A model generated the notes under the pieces. The model saw only the letters and a list, made by a program, of their open reading frames with translations, was not told where the DNA came from and made no database searches. From contig JAKSDN010001005.1 of the NCBI GenBank assembly GCA_022360075.1, positions 1-6,825 of the forward strand: a DNA stretch of 6,825 nt. Reading direction: 5' to 3'. Made by a program: the position numbers and the translations under genes. Positions 1 to 5,748 of the stretch are shown here, piece after piece; position 1 is the first letter of the stretch; every line of letters starts with the position of its first letter. The stretch is from Kiloniellales bacterium (GTDB taxonomy: Bacteria > Pseudomonadota > Alphaproteobacteria > Kiloniellales > JAKSDN01).

Positions 1-182
1 AAACCTGGGCCCCGCGTCATGCGACGTGGCCTCGATGACTTCCATCGCGTCAAACTCGGATCCTCTCTGGCCTACACAGATGTGTGAATCCGATAGCCCA
101 AGTTGGGGGGAGAGGGATGAGAAGGCTTGGCGAGGCGATCAGCCGCGCCTTAGCCGGAGCAGGGTGAGGGGGTGAACGGCAG
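1..182. other. Intergenic region with REP-like GC-rich repeat candidate, no supported gene
   Basis: No gene can be supported here. The plus strand is open in frame 1 from the left edge to a TGA at 85-87, and the minus strand is stop-free from 138 to the edge with an ATG at 45-43. Neither is long enough, or has enough context, to call a gene end. From about 101 to 175 the DNA changes character: a purine-rich block (GGGGGGAGAGGG, 105-116), an imperfect hairpin (129-136 pairing with 142-149, one A/G mismatch, 5-nt loop), then a second purine-rich block (AGGGTGAGGGGG, 161-172). Purine-rich blocks of the GGGAGAGGG and GGGTGAGGGG kind around a hairpin are typical of dispersed intergenic repeats in high-GC proteobacteria; that it is dispersed in this genome is inference. 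It lies just 3' of the hydrolase gene, so the hairpin might also protect or end that transcript, but no T-run follows it on the minus strand. A small inverted repeat, ACACA-GA-TGTGT, lies at 74-85. Confidence 0.3.
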
Positions 183-959
183 TCACCCCGCCAACTTCTC
201 GACCAACCCGTCGATCACAGCTTCCAGCCTGTGCAGATCATGCGGCTCCGACAGCCGGTGGTCGCCTTCCTTGACCAGCGTGACCTCGACGTCCTCGGAT
301 TCGATCCGCTCCATGATCCTGAGCGAGGTCTCCCAGGGCACGGCGGCATCGGCCGTGCCGTGGATCAGGCGCAGGGGGCAGGTGAGCGGGATCGGGGCGC
401 GCAGCAGCAGGTGGCGGCGGCCGTCCTCGATCAGCTTCATGGTGATGCGATAGGGCTCGTCGCTGTACTCGGAGGGTTCCTCGTAGATCCCTTCACGCTC
501 CAGCGTCGTTCGGATCTCGGGGGCGTAGCGCTGCCACATCAGGTCCTCGGTGAAGTCCGGCGCAGCGGCGATGCCGACCATTCCGGCGACCCGCTCCGGG
601 CGGGCGAGGGCGGTGAGCAGCATGATCCAGCCGCCCATGGAGGAGCCGACCAGGACCTGTGGGCCCTCGGTCAGTTCGTCGAGGGCAGCGATCGCGTCCT
701 CGGCCCAAAGGCCGATGGTGCCCTCGGTGAAGTCGCCGGACGACTGGCCGTGGCCACGGTAGTCGAAACGCAGGAAGGCGCGCCCGCGTGCGCGGGCATA
801 GGCCTCCAGGGCGGTGGCCTTGGTGCCGGTCATGTCGGACATGAAGCCGCCGAGGAAAACGATCCCGGGTGCAAGCCCGGATGACTTGTGATAGGCGATT
901 GTCATACCGCCGTCACGCGATAGGCTTTGCGGCGGCGCGGGCGCTTTTTCGTCAGGCAT
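183..959 (-). CDS. Alpha/beta hydrolase, ABHD10-like serine hydrolase/thioesterase
   Basis: A 258-residue alpha/beta-hydrolase fold protein, probably cytoplasmic, as no signal peptide or membrane segment is visible. Seen: the oxyanion-loop segment FLGGF (35-39), RFDYRGHG (64-71), the nucleophile elbow GSSMGG (105-110) with Ser107, the acid in HGTADAAVPW (200-209) with Asp204, and the catalytic His in GDHR (232-235), His234. The catalytic triad is therefore complete. The stretches MTGTKA, RFDY, GPQVLVGSSMGGW, APIPLTCPLRLIHG and VPW resemble, from memory, vertebrate mitochondrial ABHD10, a serine hydrolase reported to remove acyl chains from proteins and to cleave acyl glucuronides. A thioesterase or carboxylesterase activity on small acyl substrates is inference. 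The ATG at 959 is chosen because residues 11-18 before Met19 look like the usual lead-in to the first strand; an ATG at 905 (Met19) is possible. No strong Shine-Dalgarno precedes either. The gene is divergent from the glycosyltransferase, and no functional link is evident. Confidence 0.88.
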   Translation of the reverse strand: MPDEKAPAPPQSLSRDGGMTIAYHKSSGLAPGIVFLGGFMSDMTGTKATALEAYARARGRAFLRFDYRGHGQSSGDFTEGTIGLWAEDAIAALDELTEGPQVLVGSSMGGWIMLLTALARPERVAGMVGIAAAPDFTEDLMWQRYAPEIRTTLEREGIYEEPSEYSDEPYRITMKLIEDGRRHLLLRAPIPLTCPLRLIHGTADAAVPWETSLRIMERIESEDVEVTLVKEGDHRLSEPHDLHRLEAVIDGLVEKLAG

Positions 960-997
960 CGCAGGACCATTACATGATCACCCTCGAGCAGGCCAGT
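960..997. promoter_or_regulatory. Compact divergent start region between hydrolase and glycosyltransferase
   Basis: Only 14 bp (960-973) separate the two divergent ATG codons. Going right, AGGA at 963-966 is the likely glycosyltransferase ribosome-binding site, 7 nt before its ATG. Going left, the minus strand reads TGTAAT at 974-969, a 5-of-6 match to TATAAT, which would start the hydrolase mRNA within a few bases of its ATG; a -35 match upstream of it is poor. A weak plus-strand pair, TTGTCA (899-904) and TAGGCT (921-926), lies inside the hydrolase gene and could serve the glycosyltransferase. Both promoter proposals are inference from short matches. Confidence 0.3.
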
Positions 998-2170
998 ACG
1001 CAGGACGGGCGGCCGTGCGTGCTCCAGGTCTTGCCGGAGCTGGTGGCCGGCGGCGCCGAGCGTACGGCCGTCGATATCGCCGAGGCCCTGGTTCAGGCCG
1101 GCGGCCAGGCGATCGTCGCTTCCGAGGGCGGGCCCATGGAGCACGAGCTCTCTCGGGCCGGCGCCCACCACGTCAAGCTCCCGCTGGCCTCGAAAAATCC
1201 CCTGGTCATGCATCGCAACGTCAGCCGACTGACCCGGCTGATCGAGACGCAAGGGGTCGATATCGTGCATGCGCGCTCGCGCGCGCCGGCCTGGAGCGCG
1301 GCGGCGGCGGCCAAGCGCAGCGGCCGGCCTTTCGTCACCACCTTCCACGGCACCTACAACGGCGGCAGCCGGATCAAGCGGGCCTACAACGCGATCATGA
1401 CCCGCGGCGACCGCGTGATCGCCAACTCCCACTTCATCGCCCGGCACCTGCGCGAGGTCTACAACCTCGATCCGAACCGGATCCGCGTGATCCAACGCGG
1501 CGTGGATCTCGCGCGCTTCGATCCGGTCCAGGTCAGCGCCTCGCGCGTGATCGCCCTGGCCCAGAAGTGGCGCCTGCCGGACGGCGTGCCCCTGATCATG
1601 CTGCCGGGGCGGCTCACCCGCTGGAAGGGCCAGACGTTGCTGCTCGATGCCCTGACCCGTCTGCAAGATGTCGAACTGTGTTGCGTGTTGGTCGGCCACG
1701 ATCCGGCGCGCAGCGGCTATCGCCAGGAGCTCGAGAAGAAGATCGTCGATCTCGGCCTCGCCAGCCGGGCCTTCGTGCTCGAACACTGCGACGACATGCC
1801 GGCCGCCTATATGCTGGCCGACGTCGTGGTCTCGGCCTCCACCGACCCCGAGGGCTTCGGCCGGATCATCGGCGAGGCCCAGGCCATGGGCCGGCCGGTC
1901 GTCGCCAGCGACCACGGCGGCGCGCCCGAGCAGGTGATCGCCGAGCGCACAGCGTTCCTCTTCCCGCCGGGCGATGTCGAGGGGCTGGCTGCGGACCTGC
2001 GCCGGGCCCTGGCGCTGACGCCGGCCGACCGTCAGCGCCTTGCCGAAGCGGCGATCGACAATGTGCGGCAGTACTTCTCCAAGGAGCGCATGTGTTCGCG
2101 CACCCTCGGTCTTTATAACGAGGTGCGAAGCGCGCGCACTTACGATCGCCCCTTGGCCGTGCCGGCTTGA
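974..2170 (+). CDS. GT4-family glycosyltransferase (GT-B fold, retaining type)
   Basis: A 398-residue cytoplasmic glycosyltransferase with the two Rossmann-like halves of the GT-B fold. Seen: the N-terminal glycine-rich acceptor-side motif LVAGGAER (23-30), TTFHGTYNG (122-130), the inter-domain segment VIQRGVDLARF (172-182), the C-terminal donor-domain start LPGRLTRWKGQ (210-220), and the nucleotide-sugar binding E-x7-E motif DPEGFGRIIGEAQAMGRPVV (291-310) with Glu293 and Glu301. A helix closing back onto the N-domain follows. GT4 members transfer a sugar from a nucleotide-sugar donor with retention of configuration, commonly in lipopolysaccharide, exopolysaccharide or glycolipid synthesis; donor and acceptor cannot be told here. 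The start at 974 is chosen over an in-frame ATG at 869 because AGGA (963-966) is correctly spaced, family similarity begins near residue 14, and the longer form adds 35 basic, non-family residues overlapping the divergent hydrolase gene. No other polysaccharide genes are adjacent, so the context does not narrow the role. Confidence 0.9.
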   Translation: MITLEQASTQDGRPCVLQVLPELVAGGAERTAVDIAEALVQAGGQAIVASEGGPMEHELSRAGAHHVKLPLASKNPLVMHRNVSRLTRLIETQGVDIVHARSRAPAWSAAAAAKRSGRPFVTTFHGTYNGGSRIKRAYNAIMTRGDRVIANSHFIARHLREVYNLDPNRIRVIQRGVDLARFDPVQVSASRVIALAQKWRLPDGVPLIMLPGRLTRWKGQTLLLDALTRLQDVELCCVLVGHDPARSGYRQELEKKIVDLGLASRAFVLEHCDDMPAAYMLADVVVSASTDPEGFGRIIGEAQAMGRPVVASDHGGAPEQVIAERTAFLFPPGDVEGLAADLRRALALTPADRQRLAEAAIDNVRQYFSKERMCSRTLGLYNEVRSARTYDRPLAVPA

Positions 2171-2179
2171 GGCCGGCGC
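2159..2179 (+). terminator. Hairpin at glycosyltransferase stop codon, possible terminator
   Basis: GCCGGC (2161-2166) pairs perfectly with GCCGGC (2172-2177) around a 5-nt loop that holds the TGA stop. The stem extends by a G-U and a G-C pair at the base, giving about 8 bp. It is followed by a pyrimidine-rich stretch (about 2179-2190) with scattered T's rather than a true T-run, so intrinsic termination is plausible but not certain. It separates the glycosyltransferase from the thrS promoter. Confidence 0.4.
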
Positions 2180-2253
2180 CTCTGTCCTCTACGCACGCCG
2201 ATTGGCCACTGACCGATTTACGCTTAACGCGCTCTTAAACCGCTGCGCCGATC

Positions 2254-2282
2254 CTTGACAGGAACAGACTTAATCCTACAGT
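2254..2282 (+). promoter_or_regulatory. Sigma-70-type promoter for thrS
   Basis: A perfect TTGACA (2255-2260; CTTGAC at 2254-2259 in the alphaproteobacterial form) is followed after 16 bp by TACAGT (2277-2282), which matches 4 of 6 positions of TATAAT. Transcription would start near 2287-2291, only a few bases before the thrS ATG at 2293. The 122-bp gap around it is locally more AT-rich than the flanking genes and carries three CTTAA words (2223, 2234, 2269), which have no known meaning to me. Confidence 0.6.
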
Positions 2283-2292
2283 TCGCGGCGCT

Positions 2293-4254
2293 ATGAGCCA
2301 GCTTGCCGAAGAGAACCTAGCCAAAGAGAACGGGGCTGCCGGTATCGCCGTCACCCTGCCGGACGGTTCGCGCCGGTCCTTCGACGGTCCGGTGACCGGG
2401 GCCGATGTCGCGGCGTCGATCGGCGCGCGCCTGGCCAAGGACGCGCTCGCCATCAAGGTCGACGGCGCGCTGCGCGATCTCGCGCGGCCGATCGAGCGGG
2501 ATGCGGCGGTGGAAATCGTCACCCGCGGGCATCCCGACGCCCTGGAGCTGCTGCGCCACGACTGCGCCCACGTCATGGCGCAGGCCGTGCAGGAGCTCTA
2601 TCCCGGCACCCAGGTCACCTTCGGGCCGGCGACCGAGACCGGCTTCTACTACGACTTCGCCCGGGCCGAGCCCTTCACGCCGGACGATCTGGTCGCGATC
2701 GAGGCACGCATGCGCGAGATCGTCGACCGCGATCTGGAGATCGTGCGCGAGGTCTGGGACCGGCACGACGCGATCCGCTGGTTCATGGACCACGGCGAGA
2801 AGTACAAGGCTCAGCATATCGAGACGCTGCCCGCCGACGAGGTGATCACGATCTACCGCCAGGGCGACTGGCTCGACCTCTGCCTGGGCCCGCATCTGCC
2901 CTCGACCGGCAAGCTCGGCAAGGCCTTCAAGCTGATGAAGGTCTCCGGCGCCTATTGGCGCGGCGACGCGCGCAACGAGCAGCTTCAGCGCATCACCGGC
3001 ACTTGTTGGGAGACGGACAAGCAGCTCAAGGCCCATCTGCGCATGCTGGAGGAGGCCGAGAAGCGTGACCACCGTCGCCTCGGCCGCGAGATGAACCTCT
3101 TCCACATCCAGGAAGAGGCGGTCGGCAGCGCCTTCTGGCATCCCAAGGGTTGGACGCTCTACCGCACGGTCGAGGCCTACATGCGCCGGCGCCTGGAGGC
3201 CGGCGGCTATGTCGAAGTCAAGACGCCGCAGCTCATCGACCGCACGCTGTGGGAAGACTCCGGCCACTGGGATAAGTTCCGCGAGCACATGTTCATCGCC
3301 GAGAGCGAGGATCGCGTCCTCGCGGTGAAGCCGATGAACTGCCCGGCCCACGTGCAGATCTTCAAACAGGGCCAGGTCTCCTACCGCGACCTGCCGCTGC
3401 GCATGGCGGAGTTTGGCTCCTGCCATCGCAACGAGCCATCCGGGGCCCTGCACGGGCTGATGCGCGTGCGCGCCTTCACCCAGGACGACGCGCACATCTT
3501 CTGCACCGAGGATCAGATCACCAGCGAGTCGGTGCGCTTCTGCGAGCTGCTGACCTCGGTCTACAAGGACCTCGGCTTCGACGAGGTGATCGTGAAGTTC
3601 GCCGACCGGCCCCCGGTGCGCGCGGGCGACGACGCGGTCTGGGATCGCGCCGAGGCAGCGCTGCGCGAAGCGGTCGACGCCGCGGGCGTGCCCTATAGCC
3701 AGAACCCTGGCGAGGGTGCCTTCTATGGCCCGAAGCTGGAGTTCGTGCTGCGCGATGCGATCGGCCGCGATTGGCAATGCGGCACGCTGCAGGTCGATTA
3801 CGTCCTGCCCGAGCGGCTGGACGCCCACTACATCGGCGAGGACGGCGCCAAGCATCGGCCGGTCATGCTGCACCGGGCGATCCTCGGCTCGTTCGAGCGC
3901 TTCCTGGCGATCCTGATCGAGAACCACGCCGGGCGCTTCCCGCTTTGGTTGGCGCCGGTCCAGGTCATGGTCGCGACCATCACCTCGGATGCAGACCCTT
4001 ACGCTCAAGAGGTTCGCGAAAGCCTCAAGGCGGCCGGCCTCAGAGTCGGACTGGATTTGAGGAATGAGAAAATCAACTACAAGGTGCGCGAGCACTCCCT
4101 CGCAAAGATACCGGTGATCGCCGTCGTCGGCCGCCGCGAGGCCGAGGAGCGAACGCTCGCGCTGCGCCGGCTTGGCGGCAAGGATCAAGAGGTTCTTGCG
4201 CTCTCAGAGGCAAAAGCTAGACTTTTGACTGAGGCATTGCCGCCCGACGGGTAG
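2293..4254 (+). CDS. thrS: Threonyl-tRNA synthetase
   Basis: A 653-residue class II aminoacyl-tRNA synthetase that activates threonine with ATP and charges tRNA-Thr in the cytoplasm. Domains in order: N-terminal TGS domain (about 18-78), editing domain (about 80-240) with the HDCAH pair His89/His93 and the DLCLGPH segment (Cys197, His201) that clears mis-charged Ser-tRNA-Thr, then the catalytic core and the C-terminal anticodon-binding domain (about 553-645). The zinc ligands that read threonine are all visible: Cys350 in KPMNCPAH, His401 in DDAH and His527 in MLHRAI. Motif 2 is CHRNE (377-381) with Arg379, and motif 3 is GSFERF (532-537) with Arg536. Compared with E. coli ThrRS as remembered, the protein aligns at a constant +16 offset, giving a 16-residue charged N-terminal extension. 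ATG 2293 is the only ATG before the TGS domain; an in-frame TAA at 2236 limits upstream choices. There is no Shine-Dalgarno before it, consistent with a nearly leaderless message. It is the first gene of the translation cluster, 73 nt before infC. Confidence 0.97.
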   Translation: MSQLAEENLAKENGAAGIAVTLPDGSRRSFDGPVTGADVAASIGARLAKDALAIKVDGALRDLARPIERDAAVEIVTRGHPDALELLRHDCAHVMAQAVQELYPGTQVTFGPATETGFYYDFARAEPFTPDDLVAIEARMREIVDRDLEIVREVWDRHDAIRWFMDHGEKYKAQHIETLPADEVITIYRQGDWLDLCLGPHLPSTGKLGKAFKLMKVSGAYWRGDARNEQLQRITGTCWETDKQLKAHLRMLEEAEKRDHRRLGREMNLFHIQEEAVGSAFWHPKGWTLYRTVEAYMRRRLEAGGYVEVKTPQLIDRTLWEDSGHWDKFREHMFIAESEDRVLAVKPMNCPAHVQIFKQGQVSYRDLPLRMAEFGSCHRNEPSGALHGLMRVRAFTQDDAHIFCTEDQITSESVRFCELLTSVYKDLGFDEVIVKFADRPPVRAGDDAVWDRAEAALREAVDAAGVPYSQNPGEGAFYGPKLEFVLRDAIGRDWQCGTLQVDYVLPERLDAHYIGEDGAKHRPVMLHRAILGSFERFLAILIENHAGRFPLWLAPVQVMVATITSDADPYAQEVRESLKAAGLRVGLDLRNEKINYKVREHSLAKIPVIAVVGRREAEERTLALRRLGGKDQEVLALSEAKARLLTEALPPDG

Positions 4255-4313
4255 GGGGTTGCATCGCAGTGCGTTTGCCCGTTTCGGCACGCCTCGACAT
4301 TCAAGGGATCAAT

Positions 4314-4330
4314 AAGGAGGAAAGGCCATA
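4314..4330 (+). promoter_or_regulatory. Strong Shine-Dalgarno and AUA start codon of infC
   Basis: AAGGAGG (4314-4320) is a near-perfect anti-16S match, placed 7 nt before an ATA codon at 4328-4330. In the infC frame a TAA at 4313-4315 closes everything upstream. Between that stop and the conserved protein there is no ATG or GTG, and the only other candidate, TTG at 4349, lies 28 nt from the Shine-Dalgarno, too far to use it. The combination therefore singles out AUA as initiator. Confidence 0.8.
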
Positions 4331-4864
4331 GCAAGGCCACCAGTTGATTTGACTCCGGCCCGTGATGGGCCCCGTGTCAACGATGCGATCGATGCCCGTG
4401 AGGTCAGGCTGATCGCCGCAGGCGGAGACAACGTTGGTGTCGTCTCCATCGAAAAAGCTCTGGAATCCGCGTTCGACGCCGGTCTCGATCTGGTCGAGAT
4501 CTCGCCCAATGCAGCACCGCCGGTCTGCAAGGTGATGGACTTCGGCAAGTACAAGTACGAAGAGCAGAAGCGAAAGAACGAGGCGCGCAAGAAGCAAAAG
4601 ATCATCGAAGTCAAAGAGATCAAGATGCGCCCGAACATCGACGTCCATGACTACGACGTGAAGATGCGCTCGATCCAGAAGTTCATCGGCGAAGGCGACA
4701 AGGTCAAGGTGACCATGCGCTTCCGCGGCCGCGAGATGGCCCACCAGGACCTCGGCATGAAGGTGCTGGAACGGGTCCGAGGCGATCTGGGGGAGCTGGC
4801 CAAGGTCGAGCAGTTCCCCAAGATGGAAGGCCGACAGATGACGATGGTGATGGCGCCGAAGTAG
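4328..4864 (+). CDS. infC: Translation initiation factor IF-3 (AUA start)
   Basis: IF-3 binds the 30S subunit, prevents premature 50S joining and rejects non-canonical start codons and wrong initiator tRNAs. From the AUA at 4328 the protein is 178 residues, normal for the family. It begins [10 protein letters not shown] (AUA read as Met), leads into the conserved GPRVNDAI (14-21), and carries the N-domain (about 14-82) with the family signature [15 protein letters not shown] (68-82). A basic, lysine-rich linker helix follows (about 80-98), then the C-domain (about 99-178) with EIKMRPNID and FRGREMAH (132-139). Starting instead at TTG 4349 would cut 7 residues, leaving a start with no properly spaced Shine-Dalgarno. 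An abnormal initiator is the known basis of IF-3 autoregulation in E. coli, where infC starts with AUU, so the same feedback is expected here. It lies 73 nt after thrS, with no clear terminator between, and 216 nt before rpmI. Confidence 0.95.
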   Translation: MARPPVDLTPARDGPRVNDAIDAREVRLIAAGGDNVGVVSIEKALESAFDAGLDLVEISPNAAPPVCKVMDFGKYKYEEQKRKNEARKKQKIIEVKEIKMRPNIDVHDYDVKMRSIQKFIGEGDKVKVTMRFRGREMAHQDLGMKVLERVRGDLGELAKVEQFPKMEGRQMTMVMAPK

Positions 4865-4887
4865 GCGGCGGGCCACCCTTCGGCTGC
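4853..4887 (+). other. Hairpin spanning the infC stop codon
   Basis: GCCGAAG (4855-4861) pairs with CTTCGGC (4878-4884), extended at the base by two G-C pairs across a bulged T (4885). The 16-nt loop contains the TAG stop. No T-run follows, so it is not a convincing intrinsic terminator. It may stabilise the 3' end of a thrS-infC transcript or partly reduce readthrough into rpmI; both are inference. Confidence 0.45.
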
Positions 4888-4945
4888 ACAATGGATGCTC
4901 TCGGAGGTCCCGTCGGGATCGAGGAGCTTGGGAGGCCTTGCATGC

Positions 4946-4975
4946 CTTGCCAAGCGCCCGGGGCGTCGCTATAAC
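4946..4975 (+). promoter_or_regulatory. Internal sigma-70-type promoter for rpmI-rplT
   Basis: TTGCCA (4947-4952) and TATAAC (4970-4975) each match the sigma-70 hexamers at 5 of 6 positions and are separated by exactly 17 bp. In the alphaproteobacterial form this is CTTGCC-N17-CTATAA. Transcription would begin near 4982, giving a leader of about 100 nt before rpmI. This would let the L35/L20 genes be expressed independently of thrS-infC. Confidence 0.6.
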
Positions 4976-4981
4976 CTCGGG

Positions 4982-5080
4982 CCTTCGAAGCCGAGCGGTC
5001 CGGCTCACGGGCATGCCCAGCCGCTCGAAAGCATCTGTTTCAGGGACTTAAGTCGGTCCCTCGAAAGAAAGGATAGCGAA
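4982..5080 (+). promoter_or_regulatory. Structured rpmI leader, candidate L20 autoregulatory site
   Basis: Two stem-loops can be drawn. In the first, CGAGCGG (4992-4998) pairs with CCGCTCG (5021-5027) and encloses the palindrome GGGCATGCCC (5009-5018). In the second, TTTCAGGGAC (5038-5047) pairs with GTCCCT plus GAAA (5056-5066) across one bulged C (5062), with an 8-nt loop. The second helix ends directly against the rpmI Shine-Dalgarno (AAAGGA, 5068-5073). The word CTCGAAAG occurs twice (5024-5031 and 5060-5067), once in the 3' arm of each helix, so alternative pairings are possible. Within the second loop region lies a perfect 10-bp palindrome, GACTTAAGTC (5045-5054). In E. coli, L20 represses rpmI-rplT translation by binding the rpmI leader; that this leader does the same is inference from position and structure. 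Confidence 0.45.
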
Positions 5081-5281
5081 ATGCCCAAGCTCAAGTCGAA
5101 GAGCGGCGCCAAGAAGCGCTTCCGCTTCACGGCTACCGGCAAGGTCCGGCGCAACTATTCGGGCAAGCGGCATTTCATGCGCCGTCGCCCGCAGAAGCGT
5201 ATTCGGACCGCACGTGGCACCACCTTGGCCTCGGCGCCTGATGCCAAAATCATCAAGCGCAATTTCCTGCCCAACGGCTGA
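5081..5281 (+). CDS. rpmI: 50S ribosomal protein L35
   Basis: A 66-residue, very basic protein of the large ribosomal subunit. The N-terminal [14 protein letters not shown] and the [13 protein letters not shown] segment (20-32), followed by the Arg/Lys cluster [10 protein letters not shown] (33-42), are diagnostic of L35, and the length is typical for bacterial L35. The ATG at 5081 follows AAAGGA (5068-5073) with 7 nt spacing. The frame happens to stay open upstream to an ATG at 4895, but that extension has no Shine-Dalgarno and does not look like L35, so it is not used. rplT follows after 15 nt, so the two are co-transcribed and probably translationally coupled. Expression is probably also driven by the promoter at 4946-4975. 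Confidence 0.96.
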   Translation: MPKLKSKSGAKKRFRFTATGKVRRNYSGKRHFMRRRPQKRIRTARGTTLASAPDAKIIKRNFLPNG

Positions 5282-5296
5282 GCGGAGGAAGAGACC

Positions 5297-5659
5297 ATGT
5301 CGCGTGTCAAACGGGGCGTCACCAACCACGCCCGCCACAAGAAGGTCCTGAAGCTCGCCAAGGGCTATCGGGGTCGCGCCAGCACGGCCGTGCGCGTCGC
5401 GCAGAACCGGGTCGAGAAGGGCTTGCAGTATGCCTATCGCGATCGGCGGGCGCGCAAGCGGAATTTCCGCGCGCTCTGGATCCAGCGCATCAACGCCGGG
5501 GTCCGCGAGCACGGCCTGACCTATTCGCAGTTCATTAACGGCATCAAGCGCGCCGGGATCGAGATCGACCGCAAGGTGCTGTCGGATCTCGCGATCCGCG
5601 AGCCGGCGGCGTTTAGGGCCATCGTCGAACAGGCGCAGGCGGCCCTCGCCGAGGGCTGA
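5297..5659 (+). CDS. rplT: 50S ribosomal protein L20
   Basis: A 120-residue basic protein that binds 23S rRNA early in 50S assembly and, in E. coli and Bacillus, represses its own operon by binding the mRNA leader. Seen: the extended, Arg/Lys-rich N-terminal arm [20 protein letters not shown] (1-20), AKGYRGRAS (21-29), and the family signature around [18 protein letters not shown] (54-71), followed by the globular C-domain with [25 protein letters not shown] (75-99). It has a typical length. The start is supported by GGAGG (5284-5288) 8 nt upstream, 15 nt after the rpmI stop. The stop codon sits in the base of a GC-rich hairpin, with pheS beginning 89 nt later. Confidence 0.97.
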   Translation: MSRVKRGVTNHARHKKVLKLAKGYRGRASTAVRVAQNRVEKGLQYAYRDRRARKRNFRALWIQRINAGVREHGLTYSQFINGIKRAGIEIDRKVLSDLAIREPAAFRAIVEQAQAALAEG

Positions 5660-5725
5660 GCCGGGCGCCGCTCGCGGCCCCTCGAACGGATTGGGTTTCC
5701 CGCCCGCCGCCGCAGGCGCCGCGGC
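5640..5725 (+). other. Tandem GC-rich hairpins between rplT and pheS
   Basis: Three hairpins lie in a row. GCCCTC (5642-5647) pairs with GAGGGC (5651-5656) around a 3-nt loop, with two more pairs at its base that take in part of the rplT stop codon. GGG plus GCCG (5663-5670, bulged C5666) pairs with CGGC plus CCC (5675-5681) around a CUCG loop. GCCGC (5706-5710) pairs with GCGGC (5721-5725). None is followed by a T-run, so pheS is probably still reached by readthrough. A processing, stabilising or partial-termination role is inference. No short reading frame rich in Phe codons, as in an E. coli pheM-type attenuator, is present. Confidence 0.45.
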
Positions 5726-5748
5726 AGATCCGCCAACGAGGGGTTGAG

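Noticed and set aside
1..87. C-terminal end of an upstream plus-strand gene, stop at 85-87
   Set aside because: Only 28 codons are visible with no recognisable motif, and the minus strand is equally open, so no gene end can be supported.
869..973. Longer glycosyltransferase start at 869
   Set aside because: The 35 added residues are basic and unlike the family, overlap the divergent hydrolase gene, and the ATG at 974 has an AGGA at the right distance.
2317..4188. Long minus-strand open frame antisense to thrS
   Set aside because: It is a high-GC shadow frame opposite an unmistakable thrS. The translation has low-complexity composition and no recognisable motifs.
4225..4254. TTGACT at 4225 as a -35 for an infC promoter inside thrS
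   Set aside because: No acceptable -10 at 16-18 bp downstream, where the sequence is G-rich.
4891..4974. A 27-codon reading frame (ATG 4891 to TAA 4972) as a leader peptide
   Set aside because: No Shine-Dalgarno, no run of a single regulatory amino acid, and its end overlaps the proposed promoter rather than an attenuator.
4301..5014. Minus-strand open frame across infC and the infC-rpmI gap
   Set aside because: Shadow of infC rich in His/Leu/Asp repeats from the reversed codons. No ribosome-binding support.
4895..5080. In-frame upstream extension of rpmI to a 128-residue protein
   Set aside because: L35 is about 65 residues. The extension has no Shine-Dalgarno, does not resemble L35 and covers the promoter and leader, whereas ATG 5081 has a well-placed ribosome-binding site.
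5660..5748. A pheM-like attenuator before pheS
   Set aside because: No short frame rich in Phe codons and no terminator with a T-run. Only one TTT lies in the gap.
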